Assembly: GCA_937139605.1 (NCBI GenBank)
Contig: CAKZQG010000038.1
Span: forward strand, 1 to 62,113
DNA length: 62,113 nt
Origin: an uncultured bacterium
Lineage (GTDB): Bacteria; DRYD01
Direction of reading: 5' to 3'
A program made the position numbers and the translations under genes. The notes under the pieces were generated by a model. It was not told the DNA's origin. It did no database searches and saw nothing but the letters and a program-made list of their open reading frames with translations. Positions 35,567 to 44,316 of this stretch are shown piece after piece; position 1 is the stretch's first letter; every line of letters begins with the position of its first letter.

Positions 35567-36193
35567 TTAGTTAGATAATTTGATTATTTTTAGTAAAGAA
35601 TTATTAGCACCTGGTACTCCACCTTTTATAAGTAATAAATTTTTATCTTTAATAATATCAACTATTTCAAGGTTTCTAATAGTAACAGTTTCATCGCCAT
35701 ATTTTCCGGGTCTTCTTTTACCAGGTCTAGTAGGACCTATTCTAGAGGTAGCATTACTTCCAGCTTTTCTATGATGCTTACTACCATGAGACATAGGTCC
35801 TCTTGAAGCATTCCATCTTTTAATCATACCACTAAAACCTCTACCTTTTGTTCTACCTGTAACCTTAATTAAATCCCCAGCTTTAAAAATATCTATATCT
35901 ATAACATCTCCTACTTTATATTTTTTAGCTAATTCTTCATTAACCCTAATTTCTCCAATTATTTTATAATATTCTTTTAATCCAGTTTTTTCAAAAACCC
36001 CCCTTAATGGTTTATTTAATTTTTTAGAATCAGTTTGAATAAATCCTAATTTTAAAGAATAATACCCATCTTTATCTTTATTTTTAATTTGTAATACTTT
36101 ACAAGGCCCAGCTAAAACAACACTAACAGGTATCAATTTATCTCCTTTATATATTTCAGTCATACCTACTTTTAATCCAAATAATCCTAACAT
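35567..36193 (-). CDS. rplC: Ribosomal protein L3 (uL3)
   Basis: 208-residue early-assembly protein. It has LGLFGLKVGMTEIY at the start, and GRTKGRGFSGMIKRW, SHGSKHHRKAGS, GPTRPGKRRPGKYG as the conserved central loop reaching the peptidyl-transferase centre. Directly upstream is not rpsJ but an MFS transporter gene. Confidence 0.98.
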   Translation of the reverse strand: MLGLFGLKVGMTEIYKGDKLIPVSVVLAGPCKVLQIKNKDKDGYYSLKLGFIQTDSKKLNKPLRGVFEKTGLKEYYKIIGEIRVNEELAKKYKVGDVIDIDIFKAGDLIKVTGRTKGRGFSGMIKRWNASRGPMSHGSKHHRKAGSNATSRIGPTRPGKRRPGKYGDETVTIRNLEIVDIIKDKNLLLIKGGVPGANNSLLKIIKLSN

Positions 36194-36210
36194 ATTAACT
36201 ACCTCCTTCT

Positions 36211-37488
36211 TTAAATTTTATATAATGTTAGTTTTCTATAATATAAAAAACTAAAAATAGCAAATAAAACAATTAATAAAGAAAATAGTTTATAAATAAA
36301 AATTAATCCAGTAAAATAAGCGATATTACCTAATATAAAAGCTCCTAAAAAACCTAAGGATATATTTAATAAAGAATATAAAGATATAACTCTGGCAACA
36401 TAAAGAGAGTCTGTTACAATCTGAACCCTATTATTAGATATCCCAAAGACTAAAGATTGTAAAAGCCCAATAAAAGGCATTAAATAATAAATATATTTAG
36501 GGAAAAAAGAAATAATTAAAAATAAAACTCCATATAAAAATATAATAACTTCTTCAGAGAAATAAACAACAAAATTAGAACTAAGAGAGGCAACAAAAAT
36601 AGCTCCAATAATTGCCCCTATACCCAATAAAGAAAGAATTAGAGAAAAATTAGAGATAGTTCCCTTTAAAATATCCTTAGTAAAAACTTGCAATAAAGCC
36701 AATAAAGATAACCCTAAGAAATTAATAGCAGCTATATTCATAAAACTTTTTAAAATTAATTTATTATCATATATATATTTTAAAACTTCTTTTATTTCTT
36801 TTATTATATTATTATTTTTAATTTGATTATTTTTATCAGAGTAAAAATCTGGGATATTTTTAGAAAAAATTAATAAAAAAATAAGGGGTAAAAAAGAAAA
36901 ACAATTAAAAAGAAAACCAGCATAGATTCCATATTTTTTAGCTAAGAAAGCAGCAATAATAGGGCCAACTACCCTTGATAAATTGAAAGTCAATCCTTGT
37001 AAGCTAAAAGCACTTGTTAAATCTTTTTCTTTTATTATATTTTTTATTAATGCACTCCTAGCAGGGAAATAAAAACTCATAGTAATCCCACCAATAAACC
37101 CTAATATCAACAAATAAAAACCATTTATTTTATTAGCATATACTAAATAAGTTATTAAGCAAGCATTAAGAAAATCAATAATTTGAATAAAAATTAATAC
37201 TTTTTTATAACCCCATCTATCAATAATACTTCCACTAATAAAAGAAAAAAACAAAGAAGGTAAAAATCTAATCAAATTAAAATTACCAGTAAATTGAGAA
37301 GCAACATTAGGATTAGAAAATATAATATTAATAATCCATTGTCTTAATGTATAATCAACCCAATTACCTATTAAAGATACTCCTTGAAAAAACCAAAAAT
37401 AAAAATAAAACTGGTTTTTTAAAGCCCTAAACGGATTTAAAAAATTATTACCTTTATTATTTATTTCCATAACTACTTGATTAACCAT
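36211..37488 (-). CDS. MFS transporter inserted in the S10 ribosomal operon
   Basis: 425-residue integral membrane protein with about twelve helices. N-terminal features FWFFQGVSLIGNWVDYTLRQW and the loop DRWGYKKVLI (MFS motif A) match the MFS_3/enterobactin exporter (EntS)-like family, as do FPARSALIKNII and LSRVVGPIIAAFLAKKYG. The substrate is unknown. It lies between rpsJ (18 bp) and rplC (17 bp), all on the same strand, so it is almost certainly cotranscribed with ribosomal genes. Base composition looks like its neighbours, giving no sign of recent transfer. Start is ATG; a second Met six codons in is possible. Confidence 0.88.
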   Translation of the reverse strand: MVNQVVMEINNKGNNFLNPFRALKNQFYFYFWFFQGVSLIGNWVDYTLRQWIINIIFSNPNVASQFTGNFNLIRFLPSLFFSFISGSIIDRWGYKKVLIFIQIIDFLNACLITYLVYANKINGFYLLILGFIGGITMSFYFPARSALIKNIIKEKDLTSAFSLQGLTFNLSRVVGPIIAAFLAKKYGIYAGFLFNCFSFLPLIFLLIFSKNIPDFYSDKNNQIKNNNIIKEIKEVLKYIYDNKLILKSFMNIAAINFLGLSLLALLQVFTKDILKGTISNFSLILSLLGIGAIIGAIFVASLSSNFVVYFSEEVIIFLYGVLFLIISFFPKYIYYLMPFIGLLQSLVFGISNNRVQIVTDSLYVARVISLYSLLNISLGFLGAFILGNIAYFTGLIFIYKLFSLLIVLFAIFSFLYYRKLTLYKI

Positions 37489-37506
37489 AATAAATTAGCA
37501 TTAAAA

Positions 37507-37821
37507 TCATATTGTTTTAATAATAACTTCAACGCCTTCAGGTAAATCTATTTTTTTAATTTCTTCAATAGTTTTAGGAGTATAATCAGCTATTTCAAGT
37601 AATCTTTTATGAATCTTAATTTCAAAATGTTCTCCAGATCTTTTATCAACATGGGGTGATCTTGTAATACAAAATACTCTACGTTTAATAGGTAAATACA
37701 CTGGCCCAATTACTTTAGCACCTGTACCCAAAGCCATATCTATTATCCTATTAACAGATTTATCTAATAACTTATGATCCCAACTAACTAACTTTATTCT
37801 TATCTTTGGTAATTTACTCAT
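37507..37821 (-). CDS. rpsJ: Ribosomal protein S10 (uS10)
   Basis: 104-residue protein, also the transcription factor NusE. IRIKLVSWDHKLLDKSVNRI, GPVYLPIKRRVFCITRSPHVDKRSGEHFEI and the ending LPEGVEVIIK are typical. It heads the ribosomal cluster; GGGGGT precedes ATG. fusA/tuf, often upstream, are not here. Confidence 0.98.
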   Translation of the reverse strand: MSKLPKIRIKLVSWDHKLLDKSVNRIIDMALGTGAKVIGPVYLPIKRRVFCITRSPHVDKRSGEHFEIKIHKRLLEIADYTPKTIEEIKKIDLPEGVEVIIKTI

Positions 37822-37845
37822 AAAAAATTAACCCCCATTCTTATT

Positions 37846-37873
37846 TTTATACTCTTGTAATTATTTTATTCAA
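37846..37873 (-). promoter_or_regulatory. Candidate promoter of the S10 operon
   Basis: On the minus strand TTGAAT (37873-37868), a 16-base spacer and TATAAA (37851-37846) resemble a sigma-70 type promoter. Start of transcription would fall near 37838, giving a short leader before the GGGGGT ribosome-binding site of rpsJ. In AT-rich DNA such boxes arise by chance, so this is only a best candidate. Confidence 0.4.
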
Positions 37874-37943
37874 TATAAATCCATTTTTCCCTTTTTATAA
37901 CTATAAAAAAAATATATATTAAATAAAAAAACTTTAATAAAAG

Positions 37944-39005
37944 CTACATAACTATATTTTTCCCCAATATTATCAATAAATTTCTTTTAATTTCATTTAA
38001 ATTAATACTTTCTATTTTTTCTACATTATTATCTATAACTTTAAAATCTATTATATTTAAATTTATTTTATATAAATTATCTAAAAAGAAAGTATAAAAA
38101 AATAAATTATTGTCATCAGTAGTATAATAATTTAACACAGGATCATATAAAAAATTCTCTAAATTAAGATCATCTAAAAACACTTCTTCCTTACTAACAC
38201 TGATTTTTAGTCTTAAATTTAAAGGAATCTCGTGTTTAGTTTCATTCTTATTTTTATCTTTGATAAAACTAACTAAATTTACATATACACTTTTATCTTC
38301 TATTTTTTCTATTTTTTCTATTTTTTCAATATTAATTTCATAGATCTCTTTAGAATTATCGATATATCTTTGTTGATTTAAATTAGATGCTATTAATTCT
38401 ATCAGTTGAATATCTTGAATATTCCTTATTTTATTTTTGTAATATTTATAAAATAATTGGGATAATTTTTTATTATTTTTAGCTAAGTCAATTGGAGACA
38501 AATTAGAAATATTAGTAATATAAGGAGAAGCTCCTTTAGATAATAAGTAATTAGTTATAATTAAATTTTGGTTCATACAAGCATAATGTAAAGGAGTATT
38601 ACCAAAATTATCTATAGAATTTATATCATAAAAATTTACCAATAACTTTAAAGCATTAAAATTATTTAATTTAGAAGCCCAATGTAAAGGAGTCAAATTA
38701 TTATCATCCCTTAAATTTAAAGATATAAAATAATCACTCATAATTTTTAAAACATCTATCTTATTATACATTATAGCCCACATAACAGGAGTAAATCCAT
38801 TATAATCCTTTCTAATTAAAATAAAATAATCATTTTCTAAGATATTCTTTATTTTTTCTATATCGTTGTTTAATATTAATTTCTTAAAATTTTTTAAATA
38901 CTCATCTTCATAATAAGCAAATAAATTAATCTTGAAAATTAATAAAAAAGTAATTAAAAATAGCAGTATTTTTTTTATTTTTATTATTGTTATTTTCCTA
39001 ATCAT
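37944..39005 (-). CDS. Exported ankyrin-repeat protein
   Basis: 353-residue protein with an N-terminal signal peptide or anchor (about 9-30, KIKKILLFLITFLLIF). Four or so ankyrin repeats follow (about 65-185), for example NGFTPVMWAIMYNKIDVLKI, NLTPLHWASKLNNFNALKLL and GNTPLHYACMNQNLIITNYL. The last ~150 residues are not repeat-like and are not recognised. A 9-bp tandem repeat in the DNA (38301-38327) encodes repeated IEK triplets. It probably mediates protein contacts in the periplasm. GGAGGTGA precedes the start. Confidence 0.8.
   Translation of the reverse strand: MIRKITIIKIKKILLFLITFLLIFKINLFAYYEDEYLKNFKKLILNNDIEKIKNILENDYFILIRKDYNGFTPVMWAIMYNKIDVLKIMSDYFISLNLRDDNNLTPLHWASKLNNFNALKLLVNFYDINSIDNFGNTPLHYACMNQNLIITNYLLSKGASPYITNISNLSPIDLAKNNKKLSQLFYKYYKNKIRNIQDIQLIELIASNLNQQRYIDNSKEIYEINIEKIEKIEKIEDKSVYVNLVSFIKDKNKNETKHEIPLNLRLKISVSKEEVFLDDLNLENFLYDPVLNYYTTDDNNLFFYTFFLDNLYKINLNIIDFKVIDNNVEKIESINLNEIKRNLLIILGKNIVM
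38301..38327. repeat. Short 9-bp tandem repeat inside the ankyrin gene
   Basis: Three exact copies of TATTTTTTC lie head to tail and keep frame, encoding IEK units on the minus strand. It could vary in copy number by slippage without breaking the reading frame. Confidence 0.8.
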
Positions 39006-39041
39006 AACTTATTCACCTCCAAAAAATTCATTTAAAATCAA

Positions 39042-39461
39042 TTATAAAAAATAATTTAATTTAAAAAAAACAGTAAAAATAAAAAAAGAAAAAACCAAGA
39101 AATACTCAAAAACTGAGCCTGTTTTTAATAATTTAAAAGAAATTCTAGGATAATAAGAAAAAAATAAAGGAACCCCATTTATTGTTAATAAATCAGCTAA
39201 TAAATGTGAAAAATACCCTACACTTATAGGTAATAATATAAAGCTAAGGTTTTTATAAACAATAGATAAAATTAATAAAATAAGAGGTATAATAAAATGA
39301 TGTGTAAATCCCCTATGAGAAAGCCAAAAATTATTCTTAAAATACTTACCCCATATTATATCTAAATCAGGAATCAATGCTCCAATTATACTCAATATAG
39401 GATTAACATTAAAAATTAAACCAAAACAAAAACCCACTAAAATATGAGATTTCTTTGTCAT
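39042..39461 (-). CDS. DUF457/YdjM-family membrane-bound metal-dependent hydrolase
   Basis: 139-residue protein with about four membrane helices. The family motifs are present: SHILVGF at the start, GALIPDLD, SHRGFTHHF and the HLLADLLTINGVPLFF segment. His and Asp residues of these motifs would form the metal site. The family is widespread; in E. coli YdjM is SOS-regulated, but the reaction is unknown. Confidence 0.87.
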   Translation of the reverse strand: MTKKSHILVGFCFGLIFNVNPILSIIGALIPDLDIIWGKYFKNNFWLSHRGFTHHFIIPLILLILSIVYKNLSFILLPISVGYFSHLLADLLTINGVPLFFSYYPRISFKLLKTGSVFEYFLVFSFFIFTVFFKLNYFL

Positions 39462-39491
39462 ATTAACTGATTTACTTATTTATTTTTTATC

Positions 39492-41426
39492 CTAATCGAT
39501 TTCTATAAATTCCACGATATCTTTAGCAAATATTTGATTTTTTAATCCTTTTGAATTAATAGCATCTTCAAACATCATTAAACAATATGGGCAAGAAGTA
39601 GCCACTACTTTAGCGTTTATATTTAAAACTTCTTCTAATCTTTCATGATTTATTTTTTTAGTAGTTTTATCTTCTTTAAAGTACATCCCCCCACCAGCCC
39701 CACAACAAAAAGAGTTATCCCTATTTCTTAATAACTCCCTATATTTTGATACATTCTTAACAACATCCCTAGGAAAATCATAAATATCATTATGCCTGCC
39801 TAAATAGCACGCATCATGATAAGTAACTAAATCACTTTCTTTGTTTATTTTTAATTTATTTTCTTTTAATAAATTACTTAATAAAATAGAATGATGAATA
39901 ACTTGATAATTAAAATCTTTATCAACAAGATGATATTCATTTTTAAAAGTATTAAAACAATGAGCACAATTAACTAAAATTTTATTAAATTTATATTGCT
40001 TAAAATTATTAATATTATTGGTTGCTTGTAATTGAAAGAGGTATTCATTTCCAGTTCTTCTAGCGATATCGCCAGTACAAGTTTCACCAGAAAAAATAGC
40101 AAAATCTATATCTAATTTTTTTAAAATTTTTATTAATTTAATAGCAACATTTTGAGCTCTTTCATTATATATACTAGCACAGCCTATAAAATATAGATAT
40201 TCCGCTTGCTTGACATCTTCTATAAAATTAACATTTAAATCTTCTTTTAATTTATTAAAAAATTGTTTTTTAGATATATTAGTACCTTTAAAAGGATGTT
40301 CTCTTGATTCAATAGAATTAAATATTTCTTGAATAGGAAGAGGAATCTCAGCTTTTTCCATAACTAAATTTTGCCTAAATCTTATTATCTTATCTAAGGG
40401 ATTTATAAAAACAGGGCAAGCATTAACACAAGCAGCACAAGTAGTACAACTCCAAATAGCATCAAAAGAAATCGAATGATTTATAATACCGCTATTATTT
40501 TTATTTTGATAATGTTCTAAAAGGTTAACAATAATAGATTTGGGAGATAATGGTTTAGAAGTTAAAAAAGCAGGACATGCATCCTGACATCTCCCACATT
40601 CAGTACAACTAAAAACCTCTAATAAATCTCTGGTATTTAAATCTTTAATATTATCTATTCCAAATTTCTCAGTTTTTTCTAAATCAATTAATTCTATTTT
40701 ATTAGTAGTTTTATAACCATAGGCATCATCTGAAGTAAAAACACTAACAGGTGCTAGAATCATATGAATCATCTTTGTTTTACTTAAACTATAAATAAAG
40801 CCAAAAATTAATAGATTATTAATAAACCATAAAAAATTATACAAAAATTTATAAATTATCAAATTCCCATTTATAACGTAATTTAAAATTGAATAAGATA
40901 AATCAGAAGTTAAATAAATATTAGTAAAAAATTCATTATTAAATAAAACGAACTTAGTCCCTTGAATAAAAAAAGAATTAATAGCTATAAAAAATAACAA
41001 AATTAAACTAATAAAATAATTATCTTTTATAGAATTTTTTATAATTCTTTCTACTTTTAGCAAGTACCTTCTAGCTAATGCTAAAATTACCCCAATTAGT
41101 AAAAATAAAATAAATATATCTAAAAGCAAATTATAAATTCTAAGATTAATAAAGAAAAAAATAATACTAAATAAAGAACCTAATACTCCAAAGAATACAC
41201 TAGAATGCATTAACTTCGTCCTAAAATTAGAAATCCTTTTTTGATAAATAACATTTAAGAATAAATTTTTTATTAATCTAAAATATCCATATTTTTTAAT
41301 ATAACTTATAATCTGATTTTTTAAATCAGATATAACTAAAAATTTTTCTTTTGATTTCAAAAATAAAATATAAATAGAAATACATAATACAAATAAAATA
41401 ATTAGAAATTTAAAACCAACAGCCAT
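39492..41426 (-). CDS. EtfD-like membrane Fe-S oxidoreductase (HdrBC/GlpC type)
   Basis: 644-residue fusion. Residues 1-215 hold about six membrane helices of NarI-like type with candidate haem ligands His74 (RTKLMHSSVFFG) and His221 (KMIHMILAP). Two 4Fe-4S motifs follow: CTECGRCQDACP (274/277/280/284) and CTTCAACVNACP (327/330/333/337). Two CCG-type domains come last, with CAHCFNTF, CYLGRHN, FCCGAGGGMYF and SCPYC. This is the architecture of EtfD, which passes electrons from reduced ETF to menaquinone. EtfA is encoded at 16738-17739. The upstream region has a duplicated 12-bp motif shared with fabH. A heterodisulfide-reductase-like role is the alternative. Confidence 0.85.
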   Translation of the reverse strand: MAVGFKFLIILFVLCISIYILFLKSKEKFLVISDLKNQIISYIKKYGYFRLIKNLFLNVIYQKRISNFRTKLMHSSVFFGVLGSLFSIIFFFINLRIYNLLLDIFILFLLIGVILALARRYLLKVERIIKNSIKDNYFISLILLFFIAINSFFIQGTKFVLFNNEFFTNIYLTSDLSYSILNYVINGNLIIYKFLYNFLWFINNLLIFGFIYSLSKTKMIHMILAPVSVFTSDDAYGYKTTNKIELIDLEKTEKFGIDNIKDLNTRDLLEVFSCTECGRCQDACPAFLTSKPLSPKSIIVNLLEHYQNKNNSGIINHSISFDAIWSCTTCAACVNACPVFINPLDKIIRFRQNLVMEKAEIPLPIQEIFNSIESREHPFKGTNISKKQFFNKLKEDLNVNFIEDVKQAEYLYFIGCASIYNERAQNVAIKLIKILKKLDIDFAIFSGETCTGDIARRTGNEYLFQLQATNNINNFKQYKFNKILVNCAHCFNTFKNEYHLVDKDFNYQVIHHSILLSNLLKENKLKINKESDLVTYHDACYLGRHNDIYDFPRDVVKNVSKYRELLRNRDNSFCCGAGGGMYFKEDKTTKKINHERLEEVLNINAKVVATSCPYCLMMFEDAINSKGLKNQIFAKDIVEFIEID

Positions 41427-41441
41427 AAAATAAATCCTTTC

Positions 41442-41474
41442 TTAATAAACTACTTCACTTCCTTAATAAACTAC
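41442..41474 (-). promoter_or_regulatory. Tandem 12-bp motif upstream of the EtfD-like gene
   Basis: TTAATAAACTAC occurs twice, at 41442-41453 and 41463-41474, an exact 21-bp period, or two turns of the helix; a C precedes both. On the minus strand it reads GTAGTTTATTAA. The nearer copy ends 15 bp from the start codon and abuts the ribosome-binding region (AAAGGA). The same motif lies at 45407 before fabH. It could be a regulator binding on one DNA face, perhaps responding to acyl-CoA. Confidence 0.5.
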
Positions 41475-41611
41475 CCACCTAATAGTATTTTTAGCTTCTT
41501 GTTTTATATTAGATAATCAGCCTTTTAATAATGTTAAAACTGTTCTATTTTTGGTACTTTTTCATTTAGAAATATCTTTAAATACTATATTTTTCTACTA
41601 ATATTTTATAA

Positions 41612-41653
41612 AGATAAATTTATTTTCATCTTGCAGCAAATAGAAATTTATCT
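41612..41653 (-). terminator. Inverted repeat downstream of the nucleotidyltransferase gene
   Basis: AGATAAATTT (41612-41621) and AAATTTATCT (41644-41653) are perfect 10-bp complements around a 22-base loop. It begins 10 bp after the stop codon of the upstream gene on the minus strand. It is followed by TTATAAAA rather than a clean T-tract, so it may be a weak terminator or a 3'-end stabilising hairpin. The rest of the 237-bp spacer is AT-rich with no gene. Confidence 0.4.
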
Positions 41654-41663
41654 CTTTATTTTA

Positions 41664-42512
41664 TTAAATTTTTGTTAATAAAGAATTATTATAATAAAAT
41701 TCTAAATCTTGTTTTTTATCTATATTAAAAGCTAATTCAGGATAATTAGTTAATATAGCATGCGCTTTTATGTTAAATAAATCGCTAATTTTTTGTTCTA
41801 ATTCTAAAACAGTTAAATTTTTGAAAATTAATTTAATAAAAATATCATATCCAAAAATTTCGGCTAATTTTAAAGGTTTTTTTCTATTTTCTAAGATAGT
41901 TTCTAATAAATTCATAAACTTAGGAGTAATATTTTTTTTAATAACAAACAAGGAAGCCGCACAAAAAGAATCGTTTTTAAACTTAACAAAAGTCCTTAAT
42001 TTAGAAGCTTTACTAGAAAATTTAACTTCATAAACCTCTTTACTAACAATTGGTAAAAATACATCCCCATCTATATAATCTAATCTGAATAAAATATCGT
42101 TTATGCTTTCATAGGAAATAAAAGGTACATCAGTAGCTACAAATAAAAAATACTCATCATCTTCATTATTAATATTTCTCTTATCTTCATTTAACAACTT
42201 ATTTAAAACATTTTTTATAGTATCTACTAATCTTTCCCCACTAAATACTATCTCATAATCTATTAAATATTTTTTTATATTCTCAAAATTACTAACTGGT
42301 AAATTATTTACATAATTTAAGTAATTTTCAGGTAAAGTGATAATTTTTTTTATTATTTTAGAATTATCATATTTAGAGAATATTTCGAATATTTTTTCAA
42401 TAATGGTTAATTCAGAATCTTTTAATTTAAGTAGTGATTTTAATTGATCTTCTAAGATTCCACCACTAAGTAATACCAAATGATATCTTTTAGGATACAA
42501 AGGATTAAACAT
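41664..42512 (-). CDS. GT-A fold nucleotidyltransferase (MobA/NTP_transf_3-like)
   Basis: 282-residue protein. The nucleotide-binding start is degenerate (HLVLLSGGILEDQ instead of the usual AGGxSxRMG). The metal-binding strand reads FLFVATDVPFIS, equivalent to the ATDMPF of MobA-type proteins, and the end ELAFNIDKKQDLEFY matches the common D(I/V)DTPEDLE. Such enzymes move nucleotide groups to sugars or cofactors. No molybdenum cofactor genes are in the window, so substrate is unknown. It lies downstream of cutA. Confidence 0.7.
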   Translation of the reverse strand: MFNPLYPKRYHLVLLSGGILEDQLKSLLKLKDSELTIIEKIFEIFSKYDNSKIIKKIITLPENYLNYVNNLPVSNFENIKKYLIDYEIVFSGERLVDTIKNVLNKLLNEDKRNINNEDDEYFLFVATDVPFISYESINDILFRLDYIDGDVFLPIVSKEVYEVKFSSKASKLRTFVKFKNDSFCAASLFVIKKNITPKFMNLLETILENRKKPLKLAEIFGYDIFIKLIFKNLTVLELEQKISDLFNIKAHAILTNYPELAFNIDKKQDLEFYYNNSLLTKI

Positions 42513-42571
42513 AAACTTTAAAATTTAATTTTCTAATATTTAAAAATTTTGATAATAAAATATATAAAAAA

Positions 42572-42913
42572 TCAGGTAGTAACTTCTACCATCCATTTAA
42601 GATAATCCAAATTACCTGCTTTAATATCCATTACAATTACTTCTGGAACAGTATAAGAGTGATATTTTTTTATAGTTTCTTCTAATTGATCTAATCTTTC
42701 TTCAGTAGTTTTTATAATTAATAAAGATTCTTCATAAATTTCAACATTTTCTTTCCAGGTAAATATGGATTTTAAATTATTAATAATATTAACACAAGCA
42801 GCAAGTTTATTATTAATCAATATTCTCGCAATATTTTCAGCTTCAATAGTATTAGGACAAGTTACAAAAACTACTTTAAAAGGAGAACTTTGTAAATTAT
42901 CCAATTTTTTCAT
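42572..42913 (-). CDS. cutA: CutA divalent-cation tolerance family protein
   Basis: 113-residue trimeric ferredoxin-like protein. VFVTCPNTIEAENIARILINNKLAACVNI, the family signature, runs over positions about 15-43, followed by FTWKENVEIYEESLLIIKT and YTVPEVIVMDI. CutA homologues bind copper and other divalent metals, but physiological role is unclear. The ATG at 42913 is preferred over a TTG two codons upstream. No Shine-Dalgarno is visible; instead a pseudoknot element ends 21 bp before the start, which may matter for translation. Confidence 0.94.
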   Translation of the reverse strand: MKKLDNLQSSPFKVVFVTCPNTIEAENIARILINNKLAACVNIINNLKSIFTWKENVEIYEESLLIIKTTEERLDQLEETIKKYHSYTVPEVIVMDIKAGNLDYLKWMVEVTT

Positions 42914-42934
42914 AGTCAAATATAATCTAGATAA

Positions 42935-42971
42935 GCTGGGATATTTATATTCCGCTTAACCCAGCAAGCGG
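42935..42971 (-). ncRNA. Candidate pseudoknot RNA, copy A (cutA leader)
   Basis: Read on minus: CCGCTT (42971-42966), GCTGGG (42965-42960), TT, AAGCGG (42957-42952), linker AATATAAATAT, CCCAGC (42940-42935). CCGCTT pairs AAGCGG and GCTGGG pairs CCCAGC, in crossing order, forming an H-type pseudoknot. Pairing only CCGCT/AGCGG leaves a one-base T spacer, as in copy C. The 3' arm is not followed by T-rich sequence, so it is not a normal terminator. It starts 23 bp after the upstream stop codon and ends 21 bp before cutA. Confidence 0.65.
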
Positions 42972-42993
42972 TATTTACATATAATTAATATTC

Positions 42994-43509
42994 TTATTTT
43001 AAATCTGGTAGATTCTGAATAAGGTTCTCTAATTTTTTAGCCATTTCTATTAATTCTTGCTTCATTACTCCTTTTAATTTATAATATTGATAAACTTTAT
43101 TAGATAACTCAGAAATAAAATTTAATGTAGATAAAAACAATTGTTCTTCATTATCATCCCAAACCCTCTTAAAACTTTCCTTAGATAAACTTAACTCTAA
43201 ATTAATATTAGATAATTTCACTAAATAATTATCTATTTCATTTAATAAATTTTCATCTTTAGTATTTATAAATTCTTTTAATTTTAAAAGAATAGCATTA
43301 ACTTGAAGTTTATATTCATTAAATTTTGGATTATCTATATTTAGATTTTTAATATCATAATCTAATGCCAATAAATAACTTAATATTAATTGATTTAAAG
43401 AATGTACGTAAGAAGATATTAAATTAAAATTTTTAGCTTTAACAGCTTGTTGTAAGCTGGTAATAGTTTTCTGAATTTCCTGATTTACTTTATTTAATTC
43501 TTGTTCCAT
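42994..43509 (-). CDS. Hypothetical helical protein
   Basis: 171-residue protein predicted to be almost all helix, with heptad-like patterns at both ends (KVNQEIQKTITSLQQAV and ELIEMAKKLENLIQNL). There are no cysteines, no membrane segment and no signal peptide. I do not recognise a family. It lies 48 bp downstream of pdo; the two genes are bracketed by pseudoknot copies B (upstream) and A (downstream). Confidence 0.6.
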   Translation of the reverse strand: MEQELNKVNQEIQKTITSLQQAVKAKNFNLISSYVHSLNQLILSYLLALDYDIKNLNIDNPKFNEYKLQVNAILLKLKEFINTKDENLLNEIDNYLVKLSNINLELSLSKESFKRVWDDNEEQLFLSTLNFISELSNKVYQYYKLKGVMKQELIEMAKKLENLIQNLPDLK

Positions 43510-43557
43510 ATTTTTTTCATTTGATTTTCATCTTTTTTATTTTTTTTATTTTAATAA

Positions 43558-44271
43558 TTAATGTTTATGAAGGGGATTTAATTGATGATCAACAAAATGC
43601 TTAATAACTTCAACAAATTTATTTTCTGGTAAAGCACCTTCTATATCTTCCTCAAATACTTTATTATCCCTTGTTACTAATTTTAAAATAGTCTTAGGTA
43701 CTCCCATTATATTATATTTAATAGCATAATCTTGAAACTCAGAAACTTCCACATTAACAGCTTTTATATTATCACTGACAATAGAAAAAGCAGTGGAATT
43801 AATTGTCATAATAGGACAATATGGACAAGTAGGAGTAACAAATACCCATAATTCTAATACTGCTTGATTATTTTTTAACATATTATCTACTTCTTTTAAA
43901 GTATCAACAGTTTTTTGACTTATTGGTAATTGATTATTAGATACCATAACAATAGAATTCAATAACCAAGTGAATTCATAACCAGCAGGGATCCCTAAAA
44001 ATTTAAAATTATAATCTTTATCAGTTCTTAAAGTTATAGCAGGTAACTCCTTATTTACTCCATACTTATTAGCTAAATCAACATCAATTAACGGATTATA
44101 AATAACTAATTTAAGATTATCTAAAGTTTCTGTCAATTCTTTTAAGAGTTGTTCAGTATCAGTACAATATTCACAACCTATTTTTTGAGAAAATAAAACT
44201 AATTCAGTAGGTTTTAATAGATTTCCAACTTGTTTTTTTATTTCTTGTTTATCTTGCTCATTAATAAACAT
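43558..44271 (-). CDS. Protein disulfide oxidoreductase (two-thioredoxin-fold PDO)
   Basis: 237-residue protein with two thioredoxin-like folds. The N-terminal half has CEYC (Cys33/Cys36), the C-terminal half CPYC (Cys149/Cys152, in TPTCPYCPIM) and the cis-proline GVPKTIL. This is the glutaredoxin-like PDO of thermophiles, which makes and rearranges disulfides in cytoplasmic proteins. Many have the same CPYC in the second unit. A clear AAAGGAGG precedes ATG. Pseudoknot copy B lies 45 bp upstream in the leader. Confidence 0.93.
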   Translation of the reverse strand: MFINEQDKQEIKKQVGNLLKPTELVLFSQKIGCEYCTDTEQLLKELTETLDNLKLVIYNPLIDVDLANKYGVNKELPAITLRTDKDYNFKFLGIPAGYEFTWLLNSIVMVSNNQLPISQKTVDTLKEVDNMLKNNQAVLELWVFVTPTCPYCPIMTINSTAFSIVSDNIKAVNVEVSEFQDYAIKYNIMGVPKTILKLVTRDNKVFEEDIEGALPENKFVEVIKHFVDHQLNPLHKH

Positions 44272-44316
44272 AATAAACCTCCTTTTAATGTTTTTTTAAT
44301 AATTTAATATTAACAT

